Origin: Halotalea alkalilenta DSM 17697
GTDB lineage: Bacteria; Pseudomonadota; Gammaproteobacteria; Pseudomonadales; Halomonadaceae
Assembly (NCBI RefSeq): GCF_000621205.1
Contig: NZ_JHYY01000021.1
Coordinates: 42,719-106,718, forward strand
DNA: 64,000 nucleotides
Reading direction: 5' to 3'
Below are positions 48,582-61,029 of the stretch, one piece after another. A program made the translations under genes and the position numbers. Below the pieces are notes generated by a model that saw nothing but the letters and a program-made list of their open reading frames with translations, made no database searches and was not told the DNA's origin. The first letter of the stretch is position 1. The number at the start of each line of letters is the position of its first letter.

Positions 48582-48609
48582 AGCGCCTCGCCCTCTTCGG
48601 CGAGGCGCT
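48582..48609. terminator. Bidirectional hairpin between the porin and the PuuA-like gene
   Basis: AGCGCCTCGCC pairs perfectly with GGCGAGGCGCT over CTCTTC in the 54-base gap between convergent stops. There is no T run on either strand, so it is a plausible but imperfect terminator for both genes. Confidence 0.6.
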
Positions 48610-48623
48610 GCGGCCGATGCCGC

Positions 48624-50063
48624 TCAAGCGTGCTTGAGCAGCCAGTCGAGCTCGAGCTCGGTGACCTGGCGCTCGAAGCGCGCGAGCTCATTGGCCTTGC
48701 ACAAGCGGTAGATCCGCAGGAAATCCTCGCCGAGGTAGCGGGCCAGCGGCGCGCTCTCCTCGAGCAGCGCCAGTGCATCGCTCTGGCGGGTCGGCAGCTC
48801 GACGCCGGGCTGATCGAGACCGTTGCCTTCGATCGGCGGATCGAGCGGCAGCGCATTATCGAGGCCGTGGAGCAGACCCGCGAGCAGCGCGGCGACGACC
48901 AGGTAGGGGTTGGCATCGGCGCCGGCGACGCGATGCTCGATGCGGTAGTCACGCCGACCGCTGCGCGGGATGCGCAGCGCCACGGTGCGGTTGTTGTAGC
49001 CCCAGCTGGCCCGGGTAGGCACGTACATGCCCGGCTGGAAGCGCCGGAAGGCGTTGACGTTGGGGGCGAACAGCGCCATCGAGGCGGGCATCAGCTCGAT
49101 CATCCCGGCGAGGGCACGGTGCAGAAGTTCGGTGTCCTCGACCTCCTCGTCGGCGAACAGGTTGTAATCTTCGCGATCGACCAGGCTCAGGTGGATATGC
49201 ATGCCGTTGCCGGCGAAATCGCCGTAAGGCTTGGCCATGAAGGTGGCCTGGAGGTCGTGCTGGTCGGCGATCTGACGAATCAGCCGCTTGAGCATCAGCG
49301 CATCGTCGCAGGCCTTGAGCACATCGTGGCCATGCTCGAGGTTGATCTCGAACTGCCCGGGCGAAGCCTCGGCCACCGCCCCCTCGGCCGAAAGCCCCTG
49401 CTGCCGGGCCATCTGATTGATATCGCTGAGCACCTCGGCGAAGTCATCGAGATTGTCGAGCGAATAGACCTGGCTCTGCTCGCTGCGCTCGCTGGTCACC
49501 GGCGAGCGCGGCGGCTGCAGCGCACCCTCGGCGTCGCGTTCGCGATCGACCAGGTAGAATTCGAGCTCCACCGCGACCACCGGATAGAGCCCGCGCGCCT
49601 TGAGCTGCTCCCAGACGTGGGCGAGCACGTTGCGCGGCTCGAACGGGTGGGAAGCGCCCTGCTCGTCGACCATGGTCAACAGTACCTGGGCGATCCGCGC
49701 CGGATCGTGGGCGTTGGGCATCAGCGTGCCGAGCAGCGGCAGGCAGAGCAGGTCCGGTTCGCCGATCTCCTGGCCGAGGCCGGTCTCCTCGACCACGTTG
49801 CCGAGCAGATCCATGGCGAACATCGAGGCCGGGAAATAGCAGCCCTTGGCCAGCCGTGGCAGTGAATCCACCGGCAGGCGCTTGCCACGGAAGATGCCGT
49901 TGAGATCGGTCAGCAGTACGTCGACATAGGCGGTTTCGGGGTGGGCGGCGAGATAACCGTCCACCTCGGACTTGAACGCGGCCTTGTAGCGGGTGCGCTC
50001 CTCGCTGCCGTCGGCCGAACGGACGCCGGCGCTTAGATCAGTGATGAAAGAGGTCGCTTCCAT
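48624..50063 (-). CDS. puuA: Gamma-glutamylputrescine synthetase-like (PuuA), glutamine synthetase family
   Basis: A 479-residue member of the glutamine-synthetase superfamily type that ligates glutamate to amines. The N-terminal beta-Grasp domain has VDVLLTDLNGIFRGKRLPVD. The catalytic part shows VVAVELEFYLVDRERD (metal ligands), GQFEINLEHG, AKPYGDFAGNGMHIHLSL and RTVALRIPRSGRRDYRIEHR, and there is no adenylylation tyrosine loop as in GlnA. This pattern fits PuuA of putrescine degradation. The rest of a puu operon is not here, so the amine may differ. A GltP symporter is divergent from it, 379 bases away. Confidence 0.83.
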   Translation of the reverse strand: MEATSFITDLSAGVRSADGSEERTRYKAAFKSEVDGYLAAHPETAYVDVLLTDLNGIFRGKRLPVDSLPRLAKGCYFPASMFAMDLLGNVVEETGLGQEIGEPDLLCLPLLGTLMPNAHDPARIAQVLLTMVDEQGASHPFEPRNVLAHVWEQLKARGLYPVVAVELEFYLVDRERDAEGALQPPRSPVTSERSEQSQVYSLDNLDDFAEVLSDINQMARQQGLSAEGAVAEASPGQFEINLEHGHDVLKACDDALMLKRLIRQIADQHDLQATFMAKPYGDFAGNGMHIHLSLVDREDYNLFADEEVEDTELLHRALAGMIELMPASMALFAPNVNAFRRFQPGMYVPTRASWGYNNRTVALRIPRSGRRDYRIEHRVAGADANPYLVVAALLAGLLHGLDNALPLDPPIEGNGLDQPGVELPTRQSDALALLEESAPLARYLGEDFLRIYRLCKANELARFERQVTELELDWLLKHA

Positions 50064-50442
50064 GATAGGGCTCTGCCTTTGCGATTCTTGTTATGGAAAA
50101 TATAAATTCCACTTTCATGAAGCATAGTGCCGACGACCCGGCTTTTACAAGCGCCTAAAACTGGCATGTTGAGTCTGCACACCGGCCTGCACGGCCGTTT
50201 CTCCAGCCGAGGTGAGCCGCCGCGAGTGGAGTATATTTCTTACACTCCGCTCGACCTCGTCGCAGCGCCGCCAAGCCCGGCCTACTCCGCTCATGGTCGC
50301 TCTTTCGGCGAAAATGGTCGCAATTCGCTTTTTTTCCTGACGTCAACCGTAGACAGGAGACCCTGCCTCTCGTGTAGAGTGCGGGGCTTAATCGAGACTA
50401 AATTCAGCTGCAACAAAGCCAGCCTCACCACTGGAACCCATC
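50064..50442. other. Divergent region between puuA and gltP
   Basis: A 379-base gap with an AT-rich stretch around 50090-50120 (AAAATATAAATTCC) that probably holds the puuA promoter. The gltP side shows a GTAGACAGGAGACC stretch near 50350 but no clear operator. No small gene is visible. Confidence 0.4.
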
Positions 50443-51795
<1,353 letters not shown>

Positions 51796-51834
51796 GCTGG
51801 CTGCGGCCTCGGGCGGGCTCGGCGCCGCGCAAGC

Positions 51835-53193
51835 TCACTCCCCGCGCAGCCGCCCGCCCATCTCCTGGGCCAGGTCGACCGCGTAGTGGTCGGTCATTCC
51901 ACCGATGAAGTCGAGCATCCTGCGGTAGCTCGCATAAAGGCTCCAGGAGGGCAGCGGGGTATTCTCGCCGATCAGCGCCAGCACCCGCTGGTGCTTGAAG
52001 CTCGAGGTGCCGGTGGTATGCAGCTCGTGAGCGGCGCCGATGAACGCCTCGAGCAGAATTCCAAGAGTGGTATAGGCACCGATCTCGAGCTTGGCCTTGC
52101 GCTCGTTCTGGAAGATCCGCTTGCGCGCGAGCTCCTTGGCACGCCCGACGCCCCAGGCGAGATCGGGATGGCAGTGTTCGAGCAGATCCGAATCCAGGTT
52201 CCCCCCCAGCAGCGCCTGCTCATGCTCGACGAACGCCTCGGCGACCTCATTGACCGCGCGCTCCATCGCCGCCCCGCGCAGCGCAGCGACCCGGCGACGG
52301 CGTGACACTCCGCTGCGCTCCATCCGCTCGAGTTCGACGACGAATGGATCCCCCGGCTCGAGACCGGCGATCTGGGAGAGCACCTCGGCGACTTCATCGA
52401 AGCGCAGGATGCCCATCTCGAGACCGTCCTCGAGATCGAGCAGCGCATAGCAGATGTCGTCGGCGGCTTCGACCAGATAGGCCAGAGGATGACGGCACCA
52501 GGCGAACATGCCCGGCTCTCGACGCCTGAGCCCGAGCAGCTCGGCGACCTCGGCCAGCAGTTCGCGCTCCGACTGGTAGGCACCGAATTTGCCACCGCCG
52601 AGGGCATGCTCGACCGTCCACGGGTACTTGAGCATCGCACCGAGGGTCGCCGCGGTGAGCCGCATCCCACCGTTGAACTGGTTGTACTCGATCTGGGTGA
52701 CGATCCTGAACCCTTGGGCATTGCCTTCGTAGGTGAGCAGGTCGCTGGTCTCGGCATCGCTCAAGCCTTCGAACAACTGCGGCGAATGGCGCCGCGCGGC
52801 CTGGAACCAGTCCCGGATCGCGTACTCACCGGCATGGCCGAACGGCGGATTGCCGATGTCGTGCCCCAGGCAGGCCGCCTGGACGATCACCCCGAGGTCG
52901 GCCGAGGTGAGAAACGAGGGCAAGCGCTCGCCCAGGCGTTCGCCGACGATCATCCCCAGCGAACGGCCGACGCAGCCGACCTCGAGGGAGTGGCTCAATC
53001 GGGTGTGGATATGGTCGTTCTCGGTCAGCGGGTGGACCTGGGTCTTGCGCCCGAGCCGGCGGAAGGAGCCGGCGAAGACGATCCGGTCGTGGTCCTTGTG
53101 GAAAGGACTGCGGCCGACCTCGCGGCCGGTGCCGCTCGGGCGGTCCTGGAGGCGGATCGGCTCGAGCAGTCGGGCCCAGTGCATCTGCGTCAT
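51835..53193 (-). CDS. dgt: Deoxyguanosinetriphosphate triphosphohydrolase-like dNTPase
   Basis: A 452-residue HD-domain dNTP triphosphohydrolase. Metal ligands are in RLSHSLEVG and LGHDIGNPPFGHAGE (His111-Asp112). Other family blocks are SPFHKDHDRIVFAGSFRRLG, LTYEGNAQGFRI, VEAADDICYALLDLEDG. It degrades dGTP (or other dNTPs) to the nucleoside and triphosphate. ATG 53193 with AGGAAG is the start; an upstream frame extension to 53238 is not. Length agrees with the bacterial dGTPase-like group. Confidence 0.95.
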   Translation of the reverse strand: MTQMHWARLLEPIRLQDRPSGTGREVGRSPFHKDHDRIVFAGSFRRLGRKTQVHPLTENDHIHTRLSHSLEVGCVGRSLGMIVGERLGERLPSFLTSADLGVIVQAACLGHDIGNPPFGHAGEYAIRDWFQAARRHSPQLFEGLSDAETSDLLTYEGNAQGFRIVTQIEYNQFNGGMRLTAATLGAMLKYPWTVEHALGGGKFGAYQSERELLAEVAELLGLRRREPGMFAWCRHPLAYLVEAADDICYALLDLEDGLEMGILRFDEVAEVLSQIAGLEPGDPFVVELERMERSGVSRRRRVAALRGAAMERAVNEVAEAFVEHEQALLGGNLDSDLLEHCHPDLAWGVGRAKELARKRIFQNERKAKLEIGAYTTLGILLEAFIGAAHELHTTGTSSFKHQRVLALIGENTPLPSWSLYASYRRMLDFIGGMTDHYAVDLAQEMGGRLRGE

Positions 53194-53452
53194 CGAAGGC
53201 TTCCTATGGCGGGCCGTTGCAGGTTCGCATGACCTCAACGAGGCAACGCATTGATCTTTGAATGAATAGGCAGTGTACCGGGGTTTTGGCCGCTGTCGGC
53301 GCTTGCGTGGCGATGAAGCCGGCCCAATAATGCCGCCGTCTGCGGCGAGCCAATAGCCAGCCCGTCCTCGGATCGACCCATGCGATGCGGGTAGGACACC
53401 GCCGCAGAGGGGCTCGCGAGCAACTCAACGTTCGTCTTTCGTGAGGGCCATC

Positions 53453-54292
53453 ATGCCCAAGCTGATCAGCTTCGACCCCTATCGCACCCTTGGGATGCAC
53501 GGAGTGCGCTACATCAAGCCGGAGCATATGTACGACCACCTCGACGAGATCCGCGCCGCCGACTGGCTGCTGTTCCCCGCCTATTGGCAAGTCAACGTCC
53601 TGGTCCATGCGCTTGGCAAGCGGATTTTCCCAAGCCCCGCCAGCTACTACCTCGGCCACGACAAGGTCGAGCAGACCCGCGCCTTTCGCGCGCTGATCGA
53701 CGCACACCTGCCGGCCACCGAAATCCTCGCCTCCACCCCCGCCAATCTCGAACTGCTCGAGCGCAGGATCGGCTATCCGATGGTGCTCAAGGAGATACGC
53801 AGCGCCCGTGGCCAAGGTGTCGCCCTGGTGGAAGAGCGCAGCACGCTCGAAGCCCTGGCGGCCGAACGCGAGGTCCTTTATGCCCAGCCGCGACTGCCGA
53901 TCGACCGCGACCTGCGCATCGTGCTGGTCGGCAGCGAGATCGTCGCTGCCTATTGGCGGGTCAGCCCGCTCGGTGATTTCCGCAGCAACGTCTCGGTCGG
54001 CGGTGAAGTGCGCTACGACCCAGTGCCGGAGGCGGCGCTGGCGCTGGTGAAGCGCCTCGCCCGAGCGAGTGGGATCGATCATGGCGGCTTCGACGTGGCG
54101 ATGCTGGATGGCCATCCGATACTGTTCGAGTTCAACCGGCTGTTCGGACATCAAGGCATAGAAGGCGCGATCCAGCGCATAGGCGAGGCGATCGAGCGCT
54201 ACCTGGCCGTGCATGATGACGTTCGCGCGCGCCTCGACCTGGCCCAGCGAGAGGCGTCCAACGACGCATTCGATGAAAGTGAAAGCGCCTGA
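53453..54292 (+). CDS. RimK-like ATP-grasp protein
   Basis: A 279-residue ATP-grasp-fold ligase-like protein. LERRIGYPMVLKEIRSARGQ is the ATP-binding lysine region with its glycine loop, RDLRIVLVGSEIVAAYWRV leads the central sheet, and GGFDVAMLDGHPILFEFNRL carries the metal ligands (Glu and Asn). It resembles RimK/GshB-type carboxylate-amine ligases but has no longer specificity domain. Neither substrate nor product can be named, and no peptide-maturation partner gene is adjacent. ATG 53453 with AGGG five bases upstream is chosen over GTG 53441. Confidence 0.8.
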   Translation: MPKLISFDPYRTLGMHGVRYIKPEHMYDHLDEIRAADWLLFPAYWQVNVLVHALGKRIFPSPASYYLGHDKVEQTRAFRALIDAHLPATEILASTPANLELLERRIGYPMVLKEIRSARGQGVALVEERSTLEALAAEREVLYAQPRLPIDRDLRIVLVGSEIVAAYWRVSPLGDFRSNVSVGGEVRYDPVPEAALALVKRLARASGIDHGGFDVAMLDGHPILFEFNRLFGHQGIEGAIQRIGEAIERYLAVHDDVRARLDLAQREASNDAFDESESA

Positions 54293-54757
54293 GCACCCAG
54301 AGAAAGCGAATTGCGACCGTACCGGCATGTACCAAAGTTTCAAGCCGTACACGCCTATATCATTACCATCCGAGTGGTTTTTAGCTTAACATCCGCGGGC
54401 GTCGAGGGAGCGACAAGGTTTGGCAGGGATGCCCCCTTGAACAGCGCTCGACGCAACCCACCTTTCTCGCCCAGTCCATCAGGTCCCTGGCCGGTCTCCC
54501 GACGTTCCCCTTCTCTATTCGCCACCGTTCATCGCGGTTTTGCGATGCACTGGCTCGTGCATTGCGCCACTCCCTCCCCGACCGACGCCAGAATGATTGA
54601 CAGGGTCGTTTCCAACTCATAACGTGGGCCGCCTGTTTTCGCAAAATCACCGAAGTAGCCGCCATTAACGCGCTCATTCGACGATTTTATTCACTTTAAG
54701 CATGTTCTTAGACGATTTCGATCGAGACCATCTCGATTCTGCGTGGAGACTGCCCGC
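54293..54757. other. Intergenic region upstream of mtnK
   Basis: A 465-base gap. A candidate promoter is TTGACA (54597-54602) followed 15-17 bases later by CATAAC/TAACGT. The last 100 bases are AT-rich. I looked for a SAM-type riboswitch because of the methionine-salvage genes but saw no recognisable core. No gene is visible. Confidence 0.45.
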
Positions 54758-55987
54758 TTGAACGCTCACGCCCCTGGCTATCGCACCTTCGCCCCGAGCG
54801 ATGCCTGCGATTACCTGCGCCACCTCGGCCTCTTCACCGCCAATGAGCCCCTCGAATGCGATGAGATCGGCGATGGCAATCTCAATCTGGTCTTTCGCGT
54901 GCGTGGCGCGGGCAAGAGCCTGATCGTCAAACAGGCGCTTCCCTATGCCAAGGTGGTCGGAGAAAACTGGCCGCTGTCGCTGGATCGTGCCCGCATCGAA
55001 GGGGAGGCGCTGCTCGAGGCGGCCAAGGTAATTCCCGCCCACGTGCCCAAGCTCCATCACCTCGACCCGGTGCTGGCGCTGACCGTGATGGAAGACCTCT
55101 CCCACCTGACGATCGGCCGCGCGGCGCTGATCCAGGGACGCTACTTGCCGCTGCTCGGCGGCCATATCGGTGACTACCTCGCCCGGACCCTCTACGCCAC
55201 CTCGCACTTCGCCCTTACTCCGCGAGAGGCCAAGGCGTTGGCCGCACGGTTCGTCAATCCGGACCTGTGCAACATCACCGAAGACCTGGTCTTCATCGAC
55301 CCGTACTTCGATCGACCGAGCAACGATTTCCCAGAGGCGCTGCGCCCGACCCTCGAACGCCACTGGGCGGATCAGGCACTCAAACGTGAAGTCGCCGAGC
55401 TGACCCGGCTGTTCCTCAGCCAGGGCGAGGCGCTGATCCATGGCGACCTGCACACCGGCAGCCTGTTCGTCAGCGAAAGCGACACCCGGGTGATCGACCC
55501 CGAGTTCGCCTTCTACGGGCCGCTGGCCTTCGATATCGGCGCATTCTGGGCCAACCTGATCCTCTCCAGCCTCTCCCATCGGGGCCATGGCCTTGAAAAC
55601 GAGGCCCGCCGGGCCTACCGGCGCTTTCTCTACGACACCCTCGAGACGAGCTGGCGCCACTTCGAGCGGGGCATGCGCGAGCAGCTCGCAGCCGGCAGCG
55701 TCGATCCATTCGCCGCCGTGGAAGGCTACTTCGACGCCCAGCTCCAACGCTGGTTCAGCGAAGCGATCGGCTTCGCCGGCTGCAAGGCATTCCGTCGCAT
55801 CGTGGGCCTCGCCCACGTTGCCGACATCGAGAGCATCCAGGACCCGGCGATCCGCCTGGAGGTCAAGCAGGACGCGCTCGAACTGGCGGCGAGCCTGATC
55901 AAGCGCCGGGGCGAATTCGTGAACGTCGAGGCGCTGCGCGCCTATCTCGAAAGCGCGATAGATGATCGCCAGGGAGACAACCGATGA
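54758..55987 (+). CDS. mtnK: S-methyl-5-thioribose kinase
   Basis: A 409-residue kinase of the choline/aminoglycoside-kinase fold. It phosphorylates 5-methylthioribose in methionine salvage. Seen: EIGDGNLNLVFRV (glycine loop), LIVKQALPYAKVVGENWPL, the catalytic loop ALIHGDLHTGSLF and VIDPEFAFYGPLAFDIG, which are the MtnK-type motifs. TTG 54758 is chosen because GTGGAG sits nine bases upstream; GTG 54743 is the alternative. The stop overlaps mtnA (ATGA), so the two steps of the pathway are co-translated. Confidence 0.92.
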   Translation: MNAHAPGYRTFAPSDACDYLRHLGLFTANEPLECDEIGDGNLNLVFRVRGAGKSLIVKQALPYAKVVGENWPLSLDRARIEGEALLEAAKVIPAHVPKLHHLDPVLALTVMEDLSHLTIGRAALIQGRYLPLLGGHIGDYLARTLYATSHFALTPREAKALAARFVNPDLCNITEDLVFIDPYFDRPSNDFPEALRPTLERHWADQALKREVAELTRLFLSQGEALIHGDLHTGSLFVSESDTRVIDPEFAFYGPLAFDIGAFWANLILSSLSHRGHGLENEARRAYRRFLYDTLETSWRHFERGMREQLAAGSVDPFAAVEGYFDAQLQRWFSEAIGFAGCKAFRRIVGLAHVADIESIQDPAIRLEVKQDALELAASLIKRRGEFVNVEALRAYLESAIDDRQGDNR

Positions 55988-57036
55988 GCGACCAGGCCGC
56001 CCGTCTGCCCCCGTCGGTGGAATGGCGCGATGGCGCCCTGATCCTGCTCGACCAGCGCCGGCTGCCGCTCGAAGTGCGCTATCGTCGATTGAGCCGGGTC
56101 GAGGAGGTCTGGGAGGCGATCAAGCAGTTGGAGGTTCGCGGCGCGCCTGCGATCGGTATCGCCGCGGGCTTTGGCATCGCGCTCTGGGCCCGGGATGCCG
56201 AGGCCGACTCACCGCAGTCACTGCTGGAAGGGCTGGAGCGAACCCGTGTCTATCTCGAGAGCTCGCGGCCGACCGCGGTGAACCTGGCCTGGGCGGTACG
56301 CCGCATCGCCCGGGCCTGCCAGTCGGAACCGAGCGTCGCGGCGATCCGCGCTCGCGCGCTGCTCGAGGCCCAGGCGATCCAGGCCGAGGATGCCGAGGCC
56401 TGCCGCAGGATCGGCGAGCACGGCTTGGCCCTGCTTCCCGCCGGGGCGACGGTGATGACGATCTGCAATGCAGGCGCGATCGCCACCGCCCGCTATGGCA
56501 CCGCGCTGGCCCCGTTCCATCTCGCCCGTGAGCGAGGCCTCGAACTCTCGGTGATCGCCTGCGAGACCCGTCCGCTGCTCCAGGGCGCACGGCTGACCAC
56601 CTGGGAGCTGGCCAGCGTCGGCATCGACGTCACGCTGATCACCGATTCGATGGCCGCCCATGTGATGAAGACCCGCAGGATCGACGCGGTGATCGTTGGC
56701 GCCGACCGCATCGCGCGCAACGGCGACAGCGCCAACAAGATCGGCACCTATGGGCTTGCGCTACTGGCCCGCGCCCATGGCATTCCTTTCTATGTCGCCG
56801 CCCCTTTCTCGACCATCGACTTCGAGCTCGCCGATGGCTCCGGCATTCCGATCGAGGAGCGCGATGAGAAGGAAATCGTCGAAATCCAGGGGCAGCGCAT
56901 CGCCCCCGAAGGGATCAAGGTGTTCAACCCCGCCTTCGACGTTACTCCGCACGAATTGATCGAAGGGCTGATCACCGAGCGTGGAGTAATCCGCTGCGCC
57001 GATCTCGACTCCCACCAAGCCCGGGCCATGGGATGA
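55984..57036 (+). CDS. mtnA: S-methyl-5-thioribose-1-phosphate isomerase
   Basis: A 350-residue aldose-ketose isomerase of the eIF2B-like family that converts methylthioribose-1-P to methylthioribulose-1-P. Visible: VRGAPAIGIAAGFG, SSRPTAVNLAWAVRR, MTICNAGAIATARYG, VIACETRPLLQGARLTTWEL, VIVGADRIARNGDSANKIGTYG (catalytic Asp and Asn) and VFNPAFDVTPHELIEGLITE. It is the second gene after mtnK; the later salvage enzymes are not in the window. A hairpin follows the stop. Confidence 0.96.
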   Translation: MSDQAARLPPSVEWRDGALILLDQRRLPLEVRYRRLSRVEEVWEAIKQLEVRGAPAIGIAAGFGIALWARDAEADSPQSLLEGLERTRVYLESSRPTAVNLAWAVRRIARACQSEPSVAAIRARALLEAQAIQAEDAEACRRIGEHGLALLPAGATVMTICNAGAIATARYGTALAPFHLARERGLELSVIACETRPLLQGARLTTWELASVGIDVTLITDSMAAHVMKTRRIDAVIVGADRIARNGDSANKIGTYGLALLARAHGIPFYVAAPFSTIDFELADGSGIPIEERDEKEIVEIQGQRIAPEGIKVFNPAFDVTPHELIEGLITERGVIRCADLDSHQARAMG

Positions 57037-57039
57037 AGA

Positions 57040-57061
57040 AGAGCGCCCAGCGGGGCGCTCT
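57040..57061. terminator. Hairpin after mtnA
   Basis: AGAGCGCCC pairs with GGGCGCTCT over AGCG, three bases after the mtnA stop. The minus strand continues TCTTCATC and the plus strand CAGACC, so no T run; it may serve both convergent genes weakly. Confidence 0.5.
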
Positions 57062-57081
57062 CAGACCTGCGAGCCCATGCC

Positions 57082-58104
57082 TCACTCCCAACCGGCGCGC
57101 TCCAGTACCGCCTGCGCCTCATCATAGGCATCGGCATAGCGCAGCACAGAGGTGTCGTCGATCTTCCACTCGCCGAACATCTGCTCCGCCGCCACGGGCC
57201 CCACACCCTCGACCACCGGGTAGAACACCCCCTCGCCGACGATTCGCTGGGCTTCGTCACTCGCGAGATACTCGAGCAGCAGCCTCGCATCATCGACCCG
57301 CTGACTACCCTTCACCAGCGCGTAGACATTGACGTTGCGGTAGGCGCCGCGCCCTTCGCTGCCCTCGCCCTGCTGGTTGGGGAACACCGCTTCGAGCGAC
57401 TCGAGCGCTCGCCTGGCCTCCTCGTCGTCGCCCTGCATGATCCGCGGATAGTAGTAGTGGTTGGCCACGGTGATCGCGCAAGGATCCTCAGCATCGGCAA
57501 GCGCCATCAGCAGCGCGGAGTCGCGCGCGCCGGGCGGCTGGGCGAAGTTGGCGACCACGCCCTCGGCCCAGCGCTGAGCCTCTTCGGCACCGTGATTGAC
57601 GACCATCATCGCGGCGAAGCTCGAGGTGTAGGCGGACCCACGCGGCCCGAGGCAGACCTTGCCACGATAGGCGGGATCGGCGAGCGCTTCGTAGCTCGCC
57701 GGTAGCGCTTCCAGCTTGCTGGGATTGGCGAAGATGATCCTCGCCCGCGTGGCGTAGGCGCTCCAACCCGCATCGAGATCACGCAGCCCTTCCTCGACCC
57801 GCGACTCGACCAGTTTTGATTCGATCGGCTGCAGCAGCCCCGCGCGCTCCAGCGTTCGCACCGCACCAGAATCCGCGGTCATCAGCATGTCCGCAGGCGG
57901 CTCTCCGGCGGCGACCAAGCGATCGAACTCATCGGGCGAGAGCCGCACCGTCTCGATCGGTATCCCGGTCTGCTGGGTGAAGCCGACCAGCAAAGGATCG
58001 CCATCGAGCGGACGGGTGGAGAAGACCTTCAAAGGCTCGGCGGCATACAGCGGCAGTGCGGCGCCAAGACCGGCGCAAAGCAGGAGGAGACGAACGCGAG
58101 GCAT
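57082..58104 (-). CDS. Fe(III)-type ABC substrate-binding protein (FbpA/FutA family)
   Basis: A 340-residue periplasmic binding protein with a signal peptide ending at LYAAE (about 22). Blocks typical of the Fbp/Fut iron-binding group are VFSTRPLDGDPLLVGFTQQTG, DSGAVRTLERAGLLQPIES, FANPSKLEALPASYEALADP and the VANHYYYPRIM segment, whose tyrosines could be iron ligands. No permease or ATPase gene is adjacent and no Fur box precedes it, so it is an orphan and its ligand is uncertain. ATG 58104 follows AGGGAA; the longer frame to 58377 is not needed. Confidence 0.85.
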   Translation of the reverse strand: MPRVRLLLLCAGLGAALPLYAAEPLKVFSTRPLDGDPLLVGFTQQTGIPIETVRLSPDEFDRLVAAGEPPADMLMTADSGAVRTLERAGLLQPIESKLVESRVEEGLRDLDAGWSAYATRARIIFANPSKLEALPASYEALADPAYRGKVCLGPRGSAYTSSFAAMMVVNHGAEEAQRWAEGVVANFAQPPGARDSALLMALADAEDPCAITVANHYYYPRIMQGDDEEARRALESLEAVFPNQQGEGSEGRGAYRNVNVYALVKGSQRVDDARLLLEYLASDEAQRIVGEGVFYPVVEGVGPVAAEQMFGEWKIDDTSVLRYADAYDEAQAVLERAGWE

Positions 58105-58220
58105 GGGATGAGATTCCCTGTTATTGATCCCTGGTGGGGCCAGCTTAACCGCGGCGAACCAGGCTGCTCGAGGCTTGGCAAGCTCCACGCAAGGTCGAGC
58201 AGCACGTTCAGCAGGAGAAA

Positions 58221-58252
58221 GAAAAAACGCCTGCCGGATTAACGGCAGGCGT
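58221..58252 (-). terminator. Rho-independent terminator of the SMP-30 gene
   Basis: On the minus strand ACGCCTGCCG pairs perfectly with CGGCAGGCGT over TTAATC and is followed by TTTTTT. It is 122 bases past the SMP-30 stop and before the FbpA-like gene. Confidence 0.88.
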
Positions 58253-58373
58253 AAGCAGGGATCATTCAAGGGAACGGGAAAGATTGCTCTTCCCATACTC
58301 TCTGACTGCGCTTGTGCAGAGATGTTCCCGGATGGAGAAATTTCTTCTTCCGCGCCACCGACGACGAGCCGCT

Positions 58374-59378
58374 TCAATCCCCCCCCGCGGCGGCCGCCTC
58401 GACGTCTACGCGATAGAGCCCGCTAGTGGCGGTCATGTAGACCTTCCAGCCGTCCGCCTCCTTGGCAAAGGCCAGGTTGGCAGTCTTCTCCGGCAGCTCG
58501 ATTCGGCCCAGGCGGCGTCCGTCCGGGGCGAAGACCTGCACGCCGGAGCCGCTGCTCGACCAGACGTTGCCGTGCTCATCGACCTTGATTCCATCGGGTG
58601 CGCCTGGCGAGACCTCGGTGAAGACCCGCTCGTTGACCAGACTGCCGTCGTCGCCGAGATCGTATGCGAAGATCCGCTGCACCGGCTCCTCGCCGTCGGC
58701 CCCGCTGCGGCGGGAGTCGGCGATGTAGAGGATGCCCTCGTCGGGTGAGAAGGCCAGGCCGTTGGGCGTCTGCACCGCGGGGGTATCGAGACGGGTCAGG
58801 CTCTGGTCCTCGGGGTCGAAGCGATAGACGTATTCACCGCCTTGCACCGCGCGGCCGCCATAGCCTTCGGTCGGGGAGTCGATGCCGAAGGTCGGATCGG
58901 TGAACCAGATCGCCCCTTGGCGATCGACCACCAGGTCATTGGGGCTATTGAGCTTCTGCTCTCCATAGAGATCGACCAGCACGCGCCACTCGCCGTTCTC
59001 CTCCAGCCGTTCGATCGCCCGCTTGCCATGGGAAGCGGCGAGGATCCGCCCCTGATGATCGAGCGCGTGACCGTTGTGGAACTGGGCCGGACGTAACCAC
59101 CGCTCGTCGACGCCTTCATCCGCGCGCCAGGAGAGCACTCGATTGTTTTCGATGTCGCTCCAGATCAGCCGCCCATCGGGCAACGCCAGAGGCCCCTCGC
59201 TCCAGCGGGCATCGCTGTACAAGCGGACCAGTTCGGCATCCTCGGCCACCAACTCATGGAAGGCCGGATCATCGGCGATGACGCTCCCCTCCAATCTCTC
59301 CCCGGCGGCTTCGGCCACAACGGGCGAGAGACCTGCGACGATGGCGAGCGCATAGCGGTAAGCTGACGGATTACTCAT
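58374..59378 (-). CDS. SMP-30/gluconolactonase-like protein, exported
   Basis: A 334-residue six-bladed propeller of the SMP-30/gluconolactonase/luciferin-regenerating family. Candidate metal ligands lie in WSEGPLALPDG (Glu), LNSPNDLVVDRQG (Asn) and SPDEGILYIADSRR (Asp). A hydrophobic segment (YRYALAIVAGLSPVVAEAAG) at the N-terminus suggests a signal peptide and a periplasmic site. Such enzymes hydrolyse sugar lactones to acids. It could feed sugar acids to the uptake systems of the island, but the locus is 44 kb away. ATG 59378 has TGGAG upstream. Confidence 0.88.
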   Translation of the reverse strand: MSNPSAYRYALAIVAGLSPVVAEAAGERLEGSVIADDPAFHELVAEDAELVRLYSDARWSEGPLALPDGRLIWSDIENNRVLSWRADEGVDERWLRPAQFHNGHALDHQGRILAASHGKRAIERLEENGEWRVLVDLYGEQKLNSPNDLVVDRQGAIWFTDPTFGIDSPTEGYGGRAVQGGEYVYRFDPEDQSLTRLDTPAVQTPNGLAFSPDEGILYIADSRRSGADGEEPVQRIFAYDLGDDGSLVNERVFTEVSPGAPDGIKVDEHGNVWSSSGSGVQVFAPDGRRLGRIELPEKTANLAFAKEADGWKVYMTATSGLYRVDVEAAAAGGD

Positions 59379-59515
59379 CGGTGACTCCAGAGTAGGGCAA
59401 TGCATTGAAAATGCTCGGGATGCTAGCCCCACAGTCAAGCATCCCGATCATCCCCCTACCCTAAAGCGGAGCTTAGGCTCCGTCCAAGCAGTCGGCCACC
59501 TCAGGCCAACAAGCC

Positions 59516-60928
<1,413 letters not shown>

Positions 60929-61029
60929 GAGGGTTCCTCGTCAGCATTGGCTTATTGTCGGTGCCGCGACCGCGACGTGGCCGTCGTCGGGGATTGATTC
61001 GTTGTTCTTCACGTCGCCCATCGAAGTCC

